Below, in pieces: positions 25,845 to 34,213 of a stretch of 64,000 nt of DNA. The notes beneath the pieces were generated by a model. It searched no databases. It saw only the letters and a program-made list of their open reading frames with translations, and was not told the DNA's origin. Source of the stretch: CAJJDF01 sp965657945 (lineage in GTDB: Bacteria > Bacteroidota > Bacteroidia > Flavobacteriales_D > CAJJDF01); assembly GCA_965657945.1 (NCBI GenBank), contig CBFHPW010000005.1:53183-117182 (forward strand). The letters are read 5' to 3'. The position numbers and the translations under genes were made by a program. Each line of letters begins with the position of its first letter. The stretch's first letter is position 1.

Positions 25845-26020
25845 AATAGTTTTTAGATGAGGTGTCTTGGCTTGTGCGAGAAAAGGCAAAATCTTAAAAC
25901 GATTTTATTCCGATTTTGAGGAATAAAAATTTCCTTGAAATATTCTTGATTTTTTGGTTCGTTTTGTATCAAAACAAAATGAACAGAGCGAAAAAGCAAA
26001 ACAAACTATCGTAATTGTAT
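25845..26020. repeat. Non-coding spacer with dispersed-element character and hairpin
   Basis: The 250-base gap after the phosphatase holds no plausible gene. It contains GTTCGTTTTG at 25958-25967, pairing imperfectly with CAAAACAAAATGAAC across TAT. It is preceded by GCTTGTGCGAGAAAAGGC and a run around GATTTTATTCCGATTTTGAGGAATAAA. I recall very similar sequence scattered between genes in Flavobacteriales. That it is a repeat is inference from memory. Confidence 0.35.
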
Positions 26021-26058
26021 GTAGAAATAATCATTATTAAATACCTTTAGAAATTAAA

Positions 26059-26754
26059 ATGAGCAAAGGAACCTTATACATACTCCCAATTACAATGGGC
26101 GAATATAACATGGAAACTACTATTCCACTGGGAGTTCAACAAGTGATGGATGAAGTGGAGGTATTTGTGGTCGAAAATATAAAAACCACAAGAAGATATT
26201 TGAGAAAAGTAAATCCCTCCTATCCGATTGACGACAAAGAGTTTTTTATCATAGACAAAAGAACATCTAGGAAAGAATTAAGCCAATTTATTCATCAACA
26301 CAAGGACCAAAATATAGGTGTGATGAGTGAAGCAGGCTGCCCAGGAATTGCAGATCCAGGCGCTGACGTGGTAGAAATTGCTCACGAACTCAGTATACAA
26401 GTTAAACCTTTTGTTGGTCCATCTTCTATACTTCTGGCTCTTATTGCCTCGGGTAAAAACGGACAGCAATTTACCTTTAATGGATATTTACCAAAAGACA
26501 GAGGTGAGAGAGTGAAATCCTTGAAAAACCTTGAAAGACTTTCAAGGAAAAATCACACTCAGGTGTTTATGGAAACACCTTTTCGCAACAACCACTTAAT
26601 CGAGGATATTTTGATGCATTGCGACAATTCAATCAAACTGTGTATCGCTGCCAATATAACCTTGAGCAATGAAAAAATCTTAACCAAAACCATTGGTGAG
26701 TGGAAAAAACAAACTCCAGATTACCACAAAGATTATTGTATTTTTGTATTGTAA
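26059..26754 (+). CDS. RsmI-like SAM-dependent methyltransferase (tetrapyrrole methylase fold)
   Basis: 231 residues of the TP_methylase superfamily. It starts KGTLYILPITMGEYN, with VFVVENIKTTRRYLRK as the substrate-binding segment, then MSEAGCPGIADPGADVVEIAHE and FVGPSSILLALIASGKNGQQFTFNGYLP, as in RsmI (16S rRNA 2'-O-methyl C1402). It lacks the C-terminal region of full-length RsmI (about 280 residues). It resembles the shorter Bacteroidota paralogue whose target is not settled. Cytoplasmic. The barrel-protein gene follows after 20 bases. Confidence 0.8.
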   Translation: MSKGTLYILPITMGEYNMETTIPLGVQQVMDEVEVFVVENIKTTRRYLRKVNPSYPIDDKEFFIIDKRTSRKELSQFIHQHKDQNIGVMSEAGCPGIADPGADVVEIAHELSIQVKPFVGPSSILLALIASGKNGQQFTFNGYLPKDRGERVKSLKNLERLSRKNHTQVFMETPFRNNHLIEDILMHCDNSIKLCIAANITLSNEKILTKTIGEWKKQTPDYHKDYCIFVL

Positions 26755-26774
26755 CAATTAAAACCTTGACATTT

Positions 26775-27341
26775 ATGCCTTTCAAATTGTACTCGCTCCT
26801 ACTTGTTTCTCTAATTGCCTCATTGTCCTCTTTCTCACAATATGATCCTGATTATGGCGATGAAGACAAAGAAGATTTAAGTGGACTTCCATTGAAAGAA
26901 CGATTGTACACGGGAGGAAATTTTTGGGCTAATTTTGGAACTTTAACAAATGTAGAAGTCTCGCCAATTCTGGGCTACAGAATTACCAGCGACTATTCTG
27001 TCGGTGTGGGTTTAAAATACAACTATTTCAGCGACCGAAGATTTTCACCTGTTTTCACCTCTAGCATTTATGGAGGGAGTATTTTTACTCGCTATAGATT
27101 TTTTGATAGGCTGGTGGCTCATGCCGAATTCGAAATGCTCAACACTGATGACTTCAACACCATTCCTTCTGTAAGAAGAGTATGGGTGCCTATTGGACTT
27201 GTAGGAGGCGGGTACGCCTCGAATGGCTTTCAGATTTTAGCTTTGTATGATTTGATTGGAGATCCAAACAACCCTTATATCGGAACATTTGGCGCAGACT
27301 CAAGACTGTATCTTCGAGTAGGCTTTTTATTTAATCTTTAA
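26775..27341 (+). CDS. Small outer-membrane beta-barrel-like protein
   Basis: 188 residues from the ATG at 26775, which begins a clear signal peptide (about 22 residues, ending SSFSQ). An acidic linker DPDYGDEDKEDLSG follows, then about eight amphipathic strands with alternating aromatic and polar residues (YRITSDYSVGVGLKYNYF, GSIFTRYRFFDRLVAHAEFEM), ending in a strand YLRVGFLFNL with terminal leucine. The function is unknown. Its stop overlaps the convergent panD stop by 4 bases. Confidence 0.75.
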   Translation: MPFKLYSLLLVSLIASLSSFSQYDPDYGDEDKEDLSGLPLKERLYTGGNFWANFGTLTNVEVSPILGYRITSDYSVGVGLKYNYFSDRRFSPVFTSSIYGGSIFTRYRFFDRLVAHAEFEMLNTDDFNTIPSVRRVWVPIGLVGGGYASNGFQILALYDLIGDPNNPYIGTFGADSRLYLRVGFLFNL

Positions 27342-27685
27342 ACCAATTTATTTCCTTCTACCGGAAATACCATAGACGGCTTATAGGTTTTTGCTTCTTC
27401 AAAATCCATGTAACCGTATCCAATGATAATCACCTGATCACCTACAGCCACCAACCTCGCTGAAGGTCCGTTGAGGCAAATAATACCTGAACCTCTCTCC
27501 CCTTTTATCACATAAGTTTCTAACCTTGCTGCGTTATTCAAGTTTACAATTTGTACTCTTTCTCCTTCAATAATGTTCGAAGCATCCATCAAATCTTCAT
27601 CAATGGTAATACTTCCTATGTAATTTAATTCTGCTTGAGTAATGACTACTCTATGAATTTTTGATTTTACTGCTTTAATCATCAT
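27338..27685 (-). CDS. panD: Aspartate 1-decarboxylase
   Basis: Pyruvoyl enzyme that makes beta-alanine from L-aspartate for pantothenate. 115 residues: KSKIHRVVITQAELNYIGSITID contains the Gly-Ser self-cleavage site (about 24-25) that produces the pyruvoyl group. VYxI-like ETYVIKGERGSGIICLNGPSARL and GDQVIIIGYGYM follow. Two adjacent ATG codons (27685, 27682) are possible starts. It works with panC, found at 7672-8511. It lies 66 bases downstream of purB, in the same direction, and may have its own promoter. Confidence 0.95.
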   Translation of the reverse strand: MMIKAVKSKIHRVVITQAELNYIGSITIDEDLMDASNIIEGERVQIVNLNNAARLETYVIKGERGSGIICLNGPSARLVAVGDQVIIIGYGYMDFEEAKTYKPSMVFPVEGNKLV

Positions 27686-27724
27686 ACTAGATCGGGCCTA
27701 TTTTGTTGGGTAATTAATTTTGAT

Positions 27725-27736
27725 TTCGTTAACGAA
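27725..27736. promoter_or_regulatory. 12-base palindrome between purB and panD
   Basis: TTCGTTAACGAA is a perfect 12-base palindrome in the 66-base gap. It could be an operator or a chance motif. It has no T-run, so it is not a terminator. Confidence 0.25.
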
Positions 27737-27751
27737 TGTAGGAATATTTTA

Positions 27752-29113
27752 TTAAAAAATCATCATGTCAATCCCGGTGTATGTATGCGGAGAAATCAAC
27801 ATCAACTCTTCTTTTATCTCTTCTGAAACATCTAAATTCTTAATGAATTCTTGAATTGATTCTTGAGTCATTTTATCGTTATTTCTTGTCAACTCTTTCA
27901 ACTTCTCGTAAGGATTTGGGTACGATTCTCTTCTCAGGACAGTTTGAATTGCTTCAGCAACTACAGCCCAGTTATTCTCTAAATCAGCTTTCAGTGCTGC
28001 TGAATTCAACAACAACTTACCCATTCCTTTTTTTAAGGATTTAAATGAAATAAGTGTGTGAGCTATTGGCACTCCTACATTTCTTAGTACGGTAGAATCT
28101 GTTAAATCTCTTTGCAATCTTGAGATAGGCAACTTGATCGAAAGGTGCTCATACAAAGCATTTGCTATCCCGAAATTTCCCTCTGCATTTTCAAAATCAA
28201 TTGGATTTACCTTGTGAGGCATTGCTGAAGATCCTACCTCATTCGCTACAATTTTCTGTTTGAAGTAATCCATGGCAATGTATTGCCAAATATCTCTACT
28301 AAAATCAATCAAAATCGTATTGATTCTTTTCAAGCAATCAAACAAAGCAGCTAAATTATCGTAATGTTCAACCTGGGTAGTATACTGAGATCTTTTCAAT
28401 CCTAAAGTCTTCTCTACAAAAGTATCGGCAAATTTCATCCAATTTATTTCTGGATACGCAATGTGATGAGCGTTAAAATTACCCGTTGCACCTCCGAACT
28501 TCGATGAATAATCAATTTGCTTCAGTTGTTTCAATTGAACCTGAAGCCTTTCAACAAAAACATATATTTCTTTTCCTAGAATAGTAGGAGAAGCTGCCTG
28601 ACCATGTGTTTTAGCCAGCATAGGAATTTCTCCCCATAAACTAGCCATACTTTTCAAATGTTCCACTATTTCGGTCAATGAAGGGATATATACTTCCTCA
28701 ACAGCATCTTTCAACATCATAGGAATTGCTGTATTATTTATGTCTTGGGAAGTCAATCCAAAATGGATAAACTCTTTGGTATTTCCTAAGTCAATCGTTT
28801 CTACCTTCTCCTTGATAAAGTACTCAACAGCTTTTACATCATGGTTCGTAATAGCCTCAATCTCTTTTATCCTTGAAGCATCCTCCAGAGTAAACTCCTG
28901 ATACACTTTTCTTAAGGCCGAAAAAACATCTTCGGTATTAATATTCTCTAACAAAGGAAGAGGAATCTGGCATAATGAAATAAAATACTCTATTTCCACT
29001 TTTACTCGGTACTTGATAAGTGCAAACTCCGAAAAATAGGCGCCTAACTCTTCTGTTTTACTTCTGTATCTTCCGTCAATAGGTGTAACTGCTGTCAATA
29101 AGGATAAATCCAT
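27752..29113 (-). CDS. purB: Adenylosuccinate lyase
   Basis: Acts twice in purine synthesis, splitting fumarate from SAICAR and from adenylosuccinate. 453 residues. It begins LTAVTPIDGRYRSKTEELGAYFSE. Active-site blocks are TNHDVKAVEYFIKEK, HFGLTSQDINNTAIP, AKTHGQAASPTILGKE and the fumarase-superfamily signature SSAMPHKVNPIDFENAEGN. It is of the long Bacteroidota/E. coli-like type. A -7-like element lies on the minus strand at 29140-29133. Confidence 0.97.
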   Translation of the reverse strand: MDLSLLTAVTPIDGRYRSKTEELGAYFSEFALIKYRVKVEIEYFISLCQIPLPLLENINTEDVFSALRKVYQEFTLEDASRIKEIEAITNHDVKAVEYFIKEKVETIDLGNTKEFIHFGLTSQDINNTAIPMMLKDAVEEVYIPSLTEIVEHLKSMASLWGEIPMLAKTHGQAASPTILGKEIYVFVERLQVQLKQLKQIDYSSKFGGATGNFNAHHIAYPEINWMKFADTFVEKTLGLKRSQYTTQVEHYDNLAALFDCLKRINTILIDFSRDIWQYIAMDYFKQKIVANEVGSSAMPHKVNPIDFENAEGNFGIANALYEHLSIKLPISRLQRDLTDSTVLRNVGVPIAHTLISFKSLKKGMGKLLLNSAALKADLENNWAVVAEAIQTVLRRESYPNPYEKLKELTRNNDKMTQESIQEFIKNLDVSEEIKEELMLISPHTYTGIDMMIF

Positions 29114-29132
29114 GGTGTGTTTTAATTTTTTA

Positions 29133-29140
29133 CAAAATTA
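29133..29140 (-). promoter_or_regulatory. Candidate -7 element of purB
   Basis: Minus-strand TAATTTTG, about 20 bases before the purB ATG at 29113, giving a very short leader. No distinct -33 element was found. Confidence 0.35.
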
Positions 29141-29281
29141 GACAAATCCCAAGAACTGAATCCCTATCTCAGCTATTTATTTGTTAATTATTCGGTTTTC
29201 TGTTCAGCTACCTCCACTTTTCTTTTTGTACTCCTTACTTTTTACTTATTTTTAAGGTGTTATCTCCAGTTAGAGCCACAC

Positions 29282-30121
29282 ATGAAATTTATCAAAGAAA
29301 TAGCATTAGGGTTACGCAGTTACAAAGAAGCGTTGTTATTTATACTCAACCATGGTTTTTTGAAATACCTCATTGCCCCAGTTCTCCTTTTTGGCATTCT
29401 TTTTTATTTTGGGTACTCCTTCGAAAGCTTGAGTCATGCAGCCGAGACATCAGTAGAAACTAAAGATTATTCTCTGGGTTTTATCGGAAGAATTTGGCTA
29501 CTCATTAAAGTACAATTTTTTGCGTTGCTCAAATTCTTATTTGTAGATGCAGTAAAATACGTAGTTATCATTCTCCTTTCTCCTTTACTTGCTTTCATTT
29601 CAGAAAAAACAGAGGAAGTACTTACTGGAAATCAATACAAATTCAATTTACCACAATTGATAAAGGACGTAAAAAGAGGAATTGGAATTGCGCTGCGAAT
29701 GTTAGTTGCCGAGATTAGTATTTTATATTTAATTTGGAAACCAATCTGCTGGTTAGTCGGAATTGACAACTTTACCTACGAATTAGTAGCGGTTCTTATT
29801 GGGTTCTATTTTTATGGATTTGCTTACGTAGATTATATCAACGAAAGATTGAGATTTACGATAAAAGAGAGCTGGACTTTTATGAAAAATCACGCAGGCT
29901 TAGCTTTTGCAATTGGCGGTGTTTATTCCTTATTTTATAAGGTACCTTCGCTCATCCAAACGGACAATACGTGGCTTAAATTATTTTTAGATAATTTTGG
30001 TGTGCTATTTGCTCCATTTTTAGCTATTGTTGCGTCCACAATCGCAATGCATAAATTGGTAGACCTAAACACTTCCAGGTTTGCCAGCAAAAATGAAACG
30101 AACGTAACTCAAACCGATTAA
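29282..30121 (+). CDS. EI24 domain-containing membrane protein (CysZ-like)
   Basis: 279-residue integral membrane protein with about five to six helices. The N-terminus KEIALGLRSYKEALLFILNHGFLKYLIAPVLL and the central ISEKTEEVLTG with LIKDVKRGIGIALRMLVAEI are EI24/CysZ hallmarks. CysZ in Proteobacteria transports sulfate. Bacteroidota relatives have no demonstrated substrate and no sulfate genes are nearby. It is followed at 17 bases by the PD40 protein gene. Confidence 0.8.
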   Translation: MKFIKEIALGLRSYKEALLFILNHGFLKYLIAPVLLFGILFYFGYSFESLSHAAETSVETKDYSLGFIGRIWLLIKVQFFALLKFLFVDAVKYVVIILLSPLLAFISEKTEEVLTGNQYKFNLPQLIKDVKRGIGIALRMLVAEISILYLIWKPICWLVGIDNFTYELVAVLIGFYFYGFAYVDYINERLRFTIKESWTFMKNHAGLAFAIGGVYSLFYKVPSLIQTDNTWLKLFLDNFGVLFAPFLAIVASTIAMHKLVDLNTSRFASKNETNVTQTD

Positions 30122-30138
30122 TTAACGTATTCAACTTT

Positions 30139-31464
30139 ATGATAAAAAAACTTCTACCTCTCGTCACGTTACTTTTCTTAGCAATGTGTATTTCAAGCAA
30201 CTCTTTTGGGCAACAAAAAACTAGTTTTGGTCAAAAGATCAAAATCAAAAAACTCCTGAATGACGGGAAAATACTTGTGTATGAAAACAATTATCGAAAG
30301 GCGCTAAATGTATTCAGAACAGTTTTATCCTACGACAGTGCGAATGCAACGGCCAACTTTCGAGTTGCAGAATGCCACTTAAATCTCGACAAACCCCGAC
30401 TGGGAAAAAAATATGCATTAAGAGCCATTAGCCTCGATCCTGAAACCAACACAGATGTGTACTTTATATTGGCCGAATCATACCACAGATTGGGAGAATT
30501 AGAATTAGCCAAACAGTTTTACCAAAATTTCAAGGGAAAATCATCAAAAAGCACCAACGAAGATTACGATACTGAGGCTCGAATAAAGCAATGTGACTTC
30601 GCTAAAATTTGCCTAGAAAACCCTGTTGATGCAACAGCAGAGAATATGGGAAGAAACATCAATTCATTCAATCCAGAGTATGCAGGATCCATCTCAGCAG
30701 ACGGAAAAACACTCGTTTTCACCTCTCGAAGAGCCGATACAAAAGGAGGCGAAGTAGACGAAATTGCCGACAATATGTATTACGAAGATATTTACATCTC
30801 GCAATGGAATGATTCGATGAAAGAGTGGTCGCAATCCGAGCCTATAAAAGGAAGTATAAACACTCCTGTTCACGATGCCGTTTTGAGTATTTCTCCAGAT
30901 GGAAACTCCATTTACGTCTACAAAAGTGAAAACGGAGGCGATATTTTTGTTTCCAGAAAAAGAGAAGACGAAAGTTTTGGTACAGCCAGTAACATTGACG
31001 AGGGAAGAAATGTCAACTCCACTTATTTTGAAAGCTCTGCCTCGGTTACCGAAGATGAAAACTTTATTTATTTCGTAAGTGACAGACCAGGAGGAAATGG
31101 ACAGGCAGACATTTATACAGCAAGAAGAATTGGAGACGAATGGACAAAACCTATTAACTTGGGCGACTCTATAAATTCGGAAGGAGATGAAAACTCGGTA
31201 TTCATTCACCCAAGTGGCGATTTGCTTTTCTTTACCTCAACTGGTCATGATGGAATGGGATCGTATGACATTTTTTATTCCAAAAGAACAAACGGAAAAT
31301 GGAGCAAAGCCAAAAATATGGGCTACCCAATCAACACGGTAGGATCAGAAAAAACAATTTCGGTTACCAAAAACTTAAAAACAGCGTATGTATCCACAAA
31401 TTACAAAGGAAGTTATGGAAATACCGATATTTTCAAAATTGACATCAGTAAAATAAAGTTCTAA
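30139..31464 (+). CDS. TPR and PD40 beta-propeller protein (envelope, OmpA domain absent)
   Basis: 441 residues. A signal peptide (to about SFGQQ, residue 26) is followed by three TPR-like units (about 35-130) and then a WD40-like PD40 propeller. The propeller has repeats such as GSISADGKTLVFTSRRAD, LSISPDGNSIYVYKSENGGDIFVSRK, ENFIYFVSDRPGGNGQADIYTARR and LLFFTSTGHDGMGSYDIFYSKR. This is the front part of the PorE-like proteins that tether the type IX machinery. The C-terminal OmpA peptidoglycan-binding domain is missing, so it is shorter than usual. A periplasmic or outer-membrane-associated role is inferred. Confidence 0.85.
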   Translation: MIKKLLPLVTLLFLAMCISSNSFGQQKTSFGQKIKIKKLLNDGKILVYENNYRKALNVFRTVLSYDSANATANFRVAECHLNLDKPRLGKKYALRAISLDPETNTDVYFILAESYHRLGELELAKQFYQNFKGKSSKSTNEDYDTEARIKQCDFAKICLENPVDATAENMGRNINSFNPEYAGSISADGKTLVFTSRRADTKGGEVDEIADNMYYEDIYISQWNDSMKEWSQSEPIKGSINTPVHDAVLSISPDGNSIYVYKSENGGDIFVSRKREDESFGTASNIDEGRNVNSTYFESSASVTEDENFIYFVSDRPGGNGQADIYTARRIGDEWTKPINLGDSINSEGDENSVFIHPSGDLLFFTSTGHDGMGSYDIFYSKRTNGKWSKAKNMGYPINTVGSEKTISVTKNLKTAYVSTNYKGSYGNTDIFKIDISKIKF

Positions 31465-31504
31465 ATATTTCTTATCTTGTAATTCTATATCTAACTCTTA
31501 TCTT

Positions 31505-31870
31505 ATGAAAACAATACTAAGTTCCATCCTTTTAATCACGCTCGTTACCTTCTCCTGTAAAAAAGAAAAATCCGAAGATCCGGAAGAAAACACTCCCGTG
31601 GTGGAAGCAGTGAAATTTGCTGCCGATGTTCAACCTATTTTCCAGCAAAGCTGCGGAACTGGTGGCACTTGCCATGGTTCAAGTAATGGCGCTGATGGAA
31701 AAATCTACGAAACACATGCTGGCGCGAGTTCAGTTCCAGATTCCCAAACCCTGGGTAGTATAAAGCACAGTCCAGGATTTAAAAATATGCCACAAGTAGG
31801 CTCTCAGCTCTCTGCATCCAAAATTGCCAAAATTGAAGCATGGATAAATGGTGGCAAACTAAATGATTAA
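31505..31870 (+). CDS. Cytochrome-like lipoprotein with CX5CH motif
   Basis: 121 residues. Lipobox with Cys 18 (VTFSC) and KKEK after it. The mature part has FAADVQPIFQQSC, then a haem-type motif with cysteines 50 and 56 and His 57, a CX5CH spacing instead of CXXCH. Near the C-terminus come KNMPQVG and the helix IAKIEAWINGG, as in class I cytochromes c where Met is the sixth ligand. The fold thus resembles a cytochrome c domain with a widened haem loop. Whether haem is attached is unknown. First gene of a tight set to 34211; it overlaps the next gene by 8 bases. Confidence 0.75.
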   Translation: MKTILSSILLITLVTFSCKKEKSEDPEENTPVVEAVKFAADVQPIFQQSCGTGGTCHGSSNGADGKIYETHAGASSVPDSQTLGSIKHSPGFKNMPQVGSQLSASKIAKIEAWINGGKLND

Positions 31871-32246
31871 TGCAATGCCTACAACTCAACTCTTTGTCTC
31901 AGGTTTCCTCATGATTGTTCTTTCTTTTTCGTGTAAAAAAGAAGCGCCAGAAGAACCAAAAGTTGACACAACTACCCCTGTTCCAACCCCAACAGTATCC
32001 TTTCAACAAAGCGTGCTTCCTATTTTTAACACTCATTGTAATGGAAGTTACTGTCATGGTGGAGGAGCCGATGGAAAATCATTTAATACACATGGAGAGG
32101 CAATTTTGGTGCCTATCACATCACTTTTAGGGGCTATCAATCATACTTCTGGATTTAATCCAATGCCCAAGCTACAGTCAAAATTGGCGCAAACAGATAT
32201 TGACACAATTACGAGCTGGATTAACGCAGGGAGATTAAACAATTAA
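31863..32246 (+). CDS. Cytochrome-like lipoprotein with CX4CH motif (paralogue)
   Basis: 127 residues, a paralogue of the preceding product. Lipobox at SFSC (Cys 24), acidic and Pro/Thr-rich linker, then FQQSVLPIFNTHC and a motif with Cys 59, Cys 64 and His 65 (CX4CH). NPMPKLQ and ITSWINAGRLNN correspond to the Met-ligand loop and last helix. ATG at 31863 overlaps the previous stop; ATG at 31875 is an alternative that shortens the signal by four residues. The two proteins differ in the spacing of the haem motif but share the GADGKxxxTH segment following it. Confidence 0.75.
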   Translation: MINAMPTTQLFVSGFLMIVLSFSCKKEAPEEPKVDTTTPVPTPTVSFQQSVLPIFNTHCNGSYCHGGGADGKSFNTHGEAILVPITSLLGAINHTSGFNPMPKLQSKLAQTDIDTITSWINAGRLNN

Positions 32247-32252
32247 TTCGTT

Positions 32253-33335
32253 ATGAATTTGAAACATACAATAATCTTCACTTCACTTGTCCTTGGAGCG
32301 ATTGGCCTTGTTTCTAGTTCATTTATTCCACAATCAGCTATCATTTCTGGGGAAGACAAAGTGCTGGATATCCTTTACACTTTTAAGATAGACATGCCCC
32401 TGCATTTTATTCCGAATTACCAACTAGATTCGGCAAAGGTGAATCAAGGAAAAAACCTAGTGACCACTGGTTTTCTTGATCCGGAAAACAAAAAGATTTT
32501 CGAATTGAGGCAATCCAAACACTTTGTGTGTGTTGATTGCCATAATATTGAAAGAGAAGATCCCGATTTAACGAAAAGCAATCCCGAAACTCGCTTGAAA
32601 TATATTTCAGAAAAAGAAATTAATTTTTTGCCAGCAACTACCTTGTACGGTACCGTAAATAAATCACATTGGTACAATGATGACTACCAAAAAAAGTACG
32701 GTGACCTAGTTGATCCAGCTAGAGACACGCTCGTAAATGCGGTTCAATTATGTGCGGTAGTATGTTCCCAAGGAAGAGCTTTAAATCAACAAGAAATGAA
32801 TGCCGTGCTGCATTTTTTGAATTCAATCGGATATAACTACAAGGATTTAAATTTGACAAAAAAGGAAACAAATTTGATTAAGAACTCAACTAATATAAAG
32901 AAAAAAAAAGAACTGATAGAATCTAAATATTTAGATTATTCTCCTGCGACTTTTATGATTCCGCAAAAAATCGAAAACAGAAAATTTGGAGAAAATGGAA
33001 ACCCAAAAACTGGAAAGTTAATTTACGACATGAGCTGCCTTACTTGCCACAAAGAAGGAGGGGTTACTAATTACAAGCTTAATAGCGATCAGCTCACGTT
33101 CAAACATTTAAAGTATTGGTCGAGAACACACAAAGCATTTTCTGTCTATGATATTACGAGGAAAGGAACCTATTCCAAAAACGGTTACAAACCCTATATG
33201 CCCAACTACACAAAAGAAAGAATGAGCGACAAACAACTAGAAGACCTGATGGCATATATTCAATCCATGGCGAGCAAAAAGACCATCGAAAACAATAAGA
33301 AAACAACACAACCGACAAGAACATCCAGTTTTTAA
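32253..33335 (+). CDS. Dihaem c-type cytochrome
   Basis: 360 residues with an N-terminal signal or anchor (about 7-25). Two canonical haem sites: CVDCH at 93-97 and CLTCH at 262-266. Between them a CAVVC segment (167-171) lacks the His and resembles a lost third site. The pattern of two cytochrome c domains around NAVQLCAVVCSQGRALNQQEMNAVLHFL recalls SoxA-like or other periplasmic dihaem electron carriers. The C-terminus is basic and disordered. It begins 6 bases after the CX4CH lipoprotein gene, so the three products are likely made together. The electron partner is unknown. Confidence 0.8.
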   Translation: MNLKHTIIFTSLVLGAIGLVSSSFIPQSAIISGEDKVLDILYTFKIDMPLHFIPNYQLDSAKVNQGKNLVTTGFLDPENKKIFELRQSKHFVCVDCHNIEREDPDLTKSNPETRLKYISEKEINFLPATTLYGTVNKSHWYNDDYQKKYGDLVDPARDTLVNAVQLCAVVCSQGRALNQQEMNAVLHFLNSIGYNYKDLNLTKKETNLIKNSTNIKKKKELIESKYLDYSPATFMIPQKIENRKFGENGNPKTGKLIYDMSCLTCHKEGGVTNYKLNSDQLTFKHLKYWSRTHKAFSVYDITRKGTYSKNGYKPYMPNYTKERMSDKQLEDLMAYIQSMASKKTIENNKKTTQPTRTSSF

Positions 33336-33344
33336 TCCGATTTT

Positions 33345-34211
33345 ATGAAATACCTATTCTTCATTTTAGTTCTACTTTCTTCGTCTACATTTTCTCAAGA
33401 AAATGACAAAACCCACTACACTTGGAATACATTTAATTCTACCCGAATTATCAATTCTCACTCTACCGAGATGTTAGAAAAAAAATCCATGGACATGAAA
33501 ATCGGACATAGATTTGGAGACATTGCTGGAACAAATGGAGGCGTAAAAACGCTTTTTGGAATAGATAATTCTTCGGACATTGCCTTAGGATTAGAAGCCG
33601 GAATTACAAATAATTTCAACATAGGAATTACACGTTATAAAGGAGCTGGTCCTTACCTACAACTTTACGAAGGCTATGCCAAGTACAAACTTCTTGCACA
33701 AAGCAATAAAATGCCATTTACACTTGTAGGATTAGCCAAATTTAATGTTACCTCTATGCCTTCTAGTAGCAATTCTGCCTCTCCTGCTTCTTTTCCAGAT
33801 TTTGTGAGTAGAACTTCTAGTTCTTACCAATTGTTGCTTGCCAAAAAATTTTCTGAACGCTTTTCTCTTCAAGTGATGCCCACTTACGTTCACAGAAATT
33901 ACGTTGGATTTTATGACCAAAACGGAACCTTTGCCGTAGGTGCAGGAGCAAGATTACAGCTTACCAAACTTATAGGAATAATTGGAGAATACCACTACGT
34001 ATTATTTGAAAATGGAGTTCAAGAAGCTCTCAAAACCTTTAACCCCATTGCATTAGGGTTTGAGTTTGATACTGGCGGACACATTTTCCAATTGAATTTT
34101 TCCAATTCAAGAGGGTTTGGAGAAGTCCAATATATTCCTACTACATTTTCTAATTTCACAGAGGGACAATTCCGTTTTGGGTTTTCAATCTCTAGAGTAT
34201 TCAAACTATAA
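33345..34211 (+). CDS. DUF5777 family outer-membrane beta-barrel protein
   Basis: 288 residues. Signal peptide (to about STFSQ), then WNTFNSTRIINSHSTEML and GHRFGDIAGTNGGVKTLFGIDNSSDIALGLEAGITNNFNIGI, the DUF5777 signature, followed by about ten amphipathic strands and a last strand ending in leucine. These barrels commonly accompany cytochrome c and YceI-like genes in Bacteroidota. They may provide an outer-membrane channel or electron-transfer conduit. Here it follows three cytochrome-type genes with a 9-base gap. The role is inferred from neighbours. Confidence 0.8.
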   Translation: MKYLFFILVLLSSSTFSQENDKTHYTWNTFNSTRIINSHSTEMLEKKSMDMKIGHRFGDIAGTNGGVKTLFGIDNSSDIALGLEAGITNNFNIGITRYKGAGPYLQLYEGYAKYKLLAQSNKMPFTLVGLAKFNVTSMPSSSNSASPASFPDFVSRTSSSYQLLLAKKFSERFSLQVMPTYVHRNYVGFYDQNGTFAVGAGARLQLTKLIGIIGEYHYVLFENGVQEALKTFNPIALGFEFDTGGHIFQLNFSNSRGFGEVQYIPTTFSNFTEGQFRFGFSISRVFKL

Positions 34212-34213
34212 AA

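Noticed and set aside
31505..32246. Tandem duplication or assembly artefact of two lipoprotein genes
   Set aside because: The two paralogues differ through most of their length and in the Cys spacing, so they are old, separate genes.
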